From contig JAAXNY010000017.1 of the NCBI GenBank assembly GCA_013420905.1, forward strand, positions 1-64,000: a DNA stretch of 64,000 bases, given 5' to 3'. The position numbers and the translations under genes are program-made. This stretch comes from Collybia mongolica (lineage: Eukaryota > Basidiomycota > Agaricomycetes > Agaricales > Clitocybaceae). Positions 59,785-64,000 of the stretch are shown piece after piece. Position 1 is the first letter of the stretch; the number at the start of each line of letters is the position of its first letter. The notes beneath the pieces were generated by a model. It worked only from the letters and a program-made list of their open reading frames with translations, was not told the origin of the DNA and did not search any database.

Positions 59785-61923
59785 ATGCCCAAAGCTTACC
59801 TCACTCTGTTTGACCCCCTCATTATCAATGGAGCAGATACTTTAATTGAAGATCTGGATAGTCTACAAAGGGTGATCTTCTATTGTGAATCACGCTTCCG
59901 AGCAGCACTATCTGCCATTGCCCAAGCATCCAGCAGGGCACAGGAAGCACTACAGATTAACCTCTTCAATGAGTTGGTATGTCCCCCAATTTGGCATGTT
60001 TTTGTGTACATTCCAACAAATTTTCAGGATTTTGCTTTGGCATGCATCGGATTGGCCACCACCACTGGCCGCAACATACAGATCCCAATCATAACCAGAT
60101 CCCTTGCTGCTGCTCGGTCACTCACCACATCCGATCAGCAAATGCTTGACTACTCAGAGCCATTCAAGTTGTTACTTGATGCTAGCACCACCTACAACGA
60201 TCCTACTGCAGTTGTTGCCAAATATCAACTGAGCTGGTGGGTCAGCCGTGCAAAACTGGCAAACCCTTCCCACTATATCAATAGCAAGACTATTGGAAAA
60301 GCACTGAGGTTTGATTTGAAGTATTGTTCTGAAGTGGCCCAAGCAGCAATACCATCTGCCGTTGATATGCCAGTATCAGCAAACACATGGCCAATCGGCC
60401 AATTGGCTCGGCTTGATTTCCCGATGGCCCTCCAAGGTTTGCAGCATCAGGTTGATGCTCACATAATCTCTCAGTACAGCCAAATGAGACAAACTATCCG
60501 GCGCGCTTCTGGCTTTAACGAATTATTTGAAGCTGCCATGTTGAAAGAGACTGAATCCGTGTTCAGGGACAATCTGCTGCCAATGCAGCAGCGAGCCACC
60601 CTTGGCCACGCTGTAGAGGATGAAGCCCGTGCAGAACAACAGCGGCTAGAGTCAGCACCACTCCTCAAATGGTCCGCTGGTATCACTCTATCTATGGATG
60701 ATGTCCGCCAGCTTGTGCGCTCAGATAACCATGATTTTGCACAGCCACATTCTGGGTATGATGCAAGCCTGGCCGATAGCGCGGAAAGTGGCAGTTATTC
60801 TGATGCCGATGAAACCTTCCCTAGTGATGTACACTTCAGCCCACTCAGCAAGGATATCCAGGATCCTCCAGAGCTGTCCCCCCTTCAAATACCATCTCAC
60901 TTTTCTTTTTGGCCTTTAAGGTTTGGAAAATCAGGACACAGTGGCAGGTATCCATCGGGAAAACTCCCTACTCACACTCCTGGTCTGGATCTCCCTGGCA
61001 TGCCAAGCTCGGCCATGCTGGCCATTGGTTCAACTGCACCGTCCCCCGCACCCCATCCTACCCCATTAGCACTAAACAAAGATACCCATATGTCCACAGA
61101 TAGTCAGGCAGGTCCCTTATCCCCCCAAGCAAATATATCTTTCATTTCTTCCACTGACATTCCGGTGGCCAATCAGATTGCTTCCTCACTGGCACCAGCG
61201 CTGGCATCTCCCATGCCTACAATTTTGCCTACTCCTTCGGCCCCGCACCACCGTGTGTTTATTAAAGCCCGGCCAGTAGATCAGGCATCTTCAGATGATG
61301 AATCAGCCCCCCCCCAACGTATCACGCAAGCCCCAGCCCGTGTACCCACCATAGCTGCAGCAGCCACAATGTTGGATTGGGTTGGTGATGCCACATCAGC
61401 CACTCCAACTTCGGCCGTGGATGCAGTGGCCATGATATCATCGGATGAGGGAAGTCATGATGGCTCTGCTTCAGCCCGGGATGCTGTGGCTATGATCTCA
61501 TCTGGCGAGGGAAGTCATGGGGGTGCACCCAATCCATTGTCAGCTCTTGCTGCATTGGCTATGATCTCGGATGGGGAAAGTGGTGCTGCTTCGGCCACTC
61601 CAATTTCGGCTATGGATGCAGTGGCCATGATATCATCGGATGAGGGAAATCATCATAGCTCTACTTTGGCCACTGCAATTTCGGTCCCGGATGCAGTGGC
61701 CATGATATCATCAGATGAGGGAAGTCATAGTGGCTCAGCTTCGGACGGGGAAGGTGGTTCCACTTCAGCCGCTGCAATGTCGGCCATCGATGCAGTGGCC
61801 ATGATATCTTCAGATGATGAACCACTTGTACATCCAGGTCCATACAATGCGGAGTCTTTTAGAGATGTTCCCGACACCTGGCTGGACTATACAGGTTCTG
61901 GATCTGATGGGGAATATTTGTAG
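59785..61923 (+). CDS. Serine/acid-rich transposon protein with repeated DAVAMISSDE motifs
   Basis: This is the last gene of the element, 86 bp after the transposase. The real ATG is at 59785 (MPKAYLTLFDPLIINGADTL). A 51-nt intron (59977-60027) leaves the frame open; splicing joins LFNEL to DFALACIG. The first 290 residues are helical and look folded (FYCESRFRAALSAIAQASSR, QLSWWVSRAKLANPSHYINS, WPIGQLARLDFPMALQGLQH). The rest is Ser/Pro/Asp-rich and disordered, with six copies of DAVAMISS[DG][ED]. A hydrophobic VAMI followed by Ser/Asp/Glu resembles SUMO-interacting motifs. No known family. It may recruit host factors to the transposon, but this is speculation. Confidence 0.65.
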   Translation: MPKAYLTLFDPLIINGADTLIEDLDSLQRVIFYCESRFRAALSAIAQASSRAQEALQINLFNELVCPPIWHVFVYIPTNFQDFALACIGLATTTGRNIQIPIITRSLAAARSLTTSDQQMLDYSEPFKLLLDASTTYNDPTAVVAKYQLSWWVSRAKLANPSHYINSKTIGKALRFDLKYCSEVAQAAIPSAVDMPVSANTWPIGQLARLDFPMALQGLQHQVDAHIISQYSQMRQTIRRASGFNELFEAAMLKETESVFRDNLLPMQQRATLGHAVEDEARAEQQRLESAPLLKWSAGITLSMDDVRQLVRSDNHDFAQPHSGYDASLADSAESGSYSDADETFPSDVHFSPLSKDIQDPPELSPLQIPSHFSFWPLRFGKSGHSGRYPSGKLPTHTPGLDLPGMPSSAMLAIGSTAPSPAPHPTPLALNKDTHMSTDSQAGPLSPQANISFISSTDIPVANQIASSLAPALASPMPTILPTPSAPHHRVFIKARPVDQASSDDESAPPQRITQAPARVPTIAAAATMLDWVGDATSATPTSAVDAVAMISSDEGSHDGSASARDAVAMISSGEGSHGGAPNPLSALAALAMISDGESGAASATPISAMDAVAMISSDEGNHHSSTLATAISVPDAVAMISSDEGSHSGSASDGEGGSTSAAAMSAIDAVAMISSDDEPLVHPGPYNAESFRDVPDTWLDYTGSGSDGEYL

Positions 61924-61989
61924 TATATATGTATGTAACTGTTGCTGCTCTCTCAGTATTGGAATACATATCTAGCCGCTGGCCATCAA

Positions 61990-62231
61990 TGCTACACTAT
62001 TGCCATATGGCTCAGGACTATATGTAGTCCGTGCCAAATATGAATACCGTACAGCCACGTGGAAATACATATCTATCTGTTGGGGCCGTGCGTGGTCCAC
62101 TAGAACCGCATGGTACGATTACATGTAGTTACATATTTCTATTGTAGCGGACAATGTAGCATCCGCGGACCGTACCATACACTACATTGTATATGCCCAC
62201 TGGACCATATGGTACGTTACATTGTAGCTTA
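61990..62231 (-). repeat. Right terminal inverted repeat of the KDZ element
   Basis: Reverse complement of the left end. It reads outward to TTACATTGTAGCTTAC. The short frame encoding MVRLHVVTYFYCSGQC is a by-product found in both ends. Confidence 0.85.
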
Positions 62232-62239
62232 CATATGTG

Positions 62240-62247
62240 GATTTGGC
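62240..62247 (+). repeat. Candidate 8-bp target-site duplication, right
   Basis: GATTTGGC, same orientation as 44115-44122. Confidence 0.5.
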
Positions 62248-62283
62248 CAATCTGATTCATGGGATAGTGATCATCAGAATGAG

Positions 62284-62706
62284 TGTAAGGGGTAGCATTG
62301 CCACAAGTGTTGCCAAAGGGGGAGTGATGTGCACAGAGAGATCAACCATGTAGGGAAGGGGGCACTAGGGATACAGGCAGCTTAGTTGTACAAGAGTTAC
62401 CCTGTCCTAAGTGATTGCAAAGGTGCTGACCCATAAGGGGCAACACCACCTATATAGATACATCATGGATAAACTACAGATATATCATGGAAGCCAATAT
62501 GAGTCCACTAGGGCTCTGCAATGATTCGGGGGTAAACCATCAGTAGGGAGGTATGGTACTAACTGTGAAAGGGGGTAGGGGAGGTGTCACAAGGTATGTA
62601 GATTATGTTGTGGCCTTGAGGCACTGGCAGCATATGGAGTTAGATATACAATGAGCAAGGAATATCTGAGCAACTAGATTGGGAATGAACTAGTGTTCCC
62701 CTTACA
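62284..62706 (+). repeat. Solo LTR, 423 bp, with 5-bp target duplication
   Basis: The segment starts TGTAAGGGG and ends CCCCTTACA, a perfect terminal inverted repeat of LTR type. It is flanked by ATGAG on both sides (62279-62283 and 62707-62711). No coding DNA inside. Its termini resemble those of the Gypsy LTR at 49253, but the interior is different, so it belongs to a related, separate family. Confidence 0.85.
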
Positions 62707-62711
62707 ATGAG

Positions 62712-64000
62712 GTGACTGTCCATGGCACTAAAAATAGGTTCATGTGCGATAAATGTATTGAAATTTGATGAATGTAATCAAAGTAACAAACAACTGTAGC
62801 TCAGGGCAAAGGTTATGATCAATGGAAAGGTTTTAAATGCTGCAAAGCACTTCCAATATTGCACATCTGTAACCCATCACCATCAGTGGTGTGAGTTGGG
62901 GAAGGGATTACCATTTTGGCTACAGCCTATTTGTGTTGTCAATAGATTGAAAGGTTGTAGGTGTTAATAATTCCTTCTCAAAACCACATAACAGGCATGT
63001 CTTTAAAAAAGCTTGCTAGTATTGGGTGAGGTTGATGGTACCTGGAGAATTGGGTGAAACAATATAAAGAGCTGTGAAAGGTTTTCTTATTTATCACACA
63101 GATCTAAATTTCAGGCCTATAATGCTCCAGGAGCATAGAATAGTTTGTATAAATTACATAATAGCATAACCAGGCAGTAGGTATGTTGTAATGGTTTTAA
63201 TTCAATGATAAGTCTCTTAGGGCAGCCTGCCTCTCTTGTATTTTTGCAAAAACACTATCTTGGAAATGAGGTGTCGGGCAGATGAAGAGTATGGGAAAAT
63301 TTGTTTGTGGCACTTGAATTTATCAGTGAGTTGAAGGACAAGAATAAAGCATACTGATTCCACCAGGTCAGGAGCTCATCAACCTCAAAATACTCTTCCA
63401 GATCTTCCAAAAGTTCAAGAATGCTTGGATAAAAGGTCTCAGAATTGGTGGTGGTATTGGTACAGGAAAAGACAGCTGATGAACTCAATGCAAATCAAAC
63501 CTGTATGCTTCATTGACTTTTGGAGAACAATAATAGGAATAAGGGAGATCACCTGAGTGGCAACATATGCAATTGATGCTGGTGTAGCATGAGTCATCCC
63601 ATGAATGCATGTGTTACCTGATCAAGTAGCCTTTGGCTCTTTATCCACAGAGCTTGGAAAGGTAAGCATATGTTTGTATGCCTAGTAAAATTGTTAACAA
63701 ACTATATAATATGTGACCACAACTAAAACTTAAGTAAACCAGAAGGGAGCTATGGAGGAGCCCATTCCATGGGTCATCAGGATCAAATTTATATCCAGCC
63801 TATATTAAAATGGGCCATTGGTCCCCTTGAATTAGTGTTTCACCACTTCTTAGCTTGTCTTTCATACTAGACACAAAAATTAGAGCAAAAAGAAGTGGAC
63901 AAGGAGACACATACTCTGGATCAGACCAATTAAGGCTGGTGGGATTAAGAAGAGCCCCAGTGTTCTTGTGGTTGAAGCCTCTATTGACTTTGACATTATG
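62712..64000. other. AT-rich repeat-like flank
   Basis: No intact gene. The minus frame 63488-63255 contains LELLEDLEEYFEVDELLTWW, which resembles the C-terminal dimerisation region of hAT transposases (leucine-rich, then WW-N). This could be a hAT remnant, but the rest of such a protein is not visible. Confidence 0.3.

Larger units (their letters stand above)
44123..62239 (+). mobile_element. 18.1-kb multi-gene KDZ DNA transposon carrying nested elements
   Basis: The element is bounded by inverted ends (44131-44370 and 61990-62231), with 90-bp tandem repeats inside the left end. It carries five gene units: 44881-45475 (-), 45665-48458 (+), 48543-55712 (-, interrupted), the KDZ transposase 56001-59698 (+) and 59785-61923 (+). 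A Gypsy retrotransposon (49253-53943) accounts for 4.7 kb, so the original element was about 13.4 kb. The transposase carries several nonsense codons, so this copy is probably immobile. Boundaries rest on end homology and a candidate 8-bp duplication. Confidence 0.82.

Overview
The window comes from a filamentous fungus, almost certainly a mushroom-forming basidiomycete (Agaricomycetes). The genes are cut by many short introns of about 45-65 nt. The gene set fits this group: a Grifola-type peptidyl-Lys metallopeptidase, secreted GH47 and GH43 glycoside hydrolases, a Git3/CAR-like receptor, a long F-box protein with C-terminal zinc ligands, and a KDZ transposon with a CxC2-like cluster. Most genes are invisible as single ORFs. 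I rebuilt them from splice signals and family motifs, and wherever I counted a full exon set the total was a multiple of three.

Left part, 0.8-17.7 kb, is ordinary gene-rich DNA. It holds a coiled-coil protein, an M35 protease, RPB10, a HAD hydrolase, a seven-helix receptor, a tRNA-Cys with an intron, an oligosaccharyltransferase subunit (Swp1/ribophorin II) and two tandem GH47 alpha-mannosidases.

Middle part, 17.9-32.1 kb, is a duplicated accessory locus. A truncated F-box copy lies at 17.9-18.8 kb and the full gene at 29.5-32.1 kb. Between them is a large inverted repeat with arms of about 2.25 kb (21.6-23.8 and 26.8-29.1 kb). Each arm carries an intact jacalin-like lectin gene, and a third, diverged jacalin-like gene sits in the loop. 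After it, 32.3-43.1 kb returns to housekeeping and secreted functions: a Sec20 SNARE, a flavin monooxygenase, a GH43 hydrolase and a PHD-like/chromodomain protein.

Right part, 44.1-62.2 kb, is one 18.1-kb multi-gene DNA transposon of the KDZ superfamily. It has inverted ends of about 0.22 kb, a candidate 8-bp target duplication and five gene units: a small protein, a Zn2Cys6-type protein followed by a low-complexity continuation, a large protein, the CxC2/KDZ transposase, and a serine-rich protein with repeated DAVAMISSDE motifs. A chromodomain Ty3/Gypsy retrotransposon has jumped into the coding sequence of the third unit, and a Tc1-type element into that retrotransposon's LTR, followed by a deletion. 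Nonsense TGA codons and CpG-to-TpG differences between repeat copies indicate methylation-type decay. A solo LTR with a perfect 5-bp target duplication follows at 62.3-62.7 kb; the last 1.3 kb is repeat-like.
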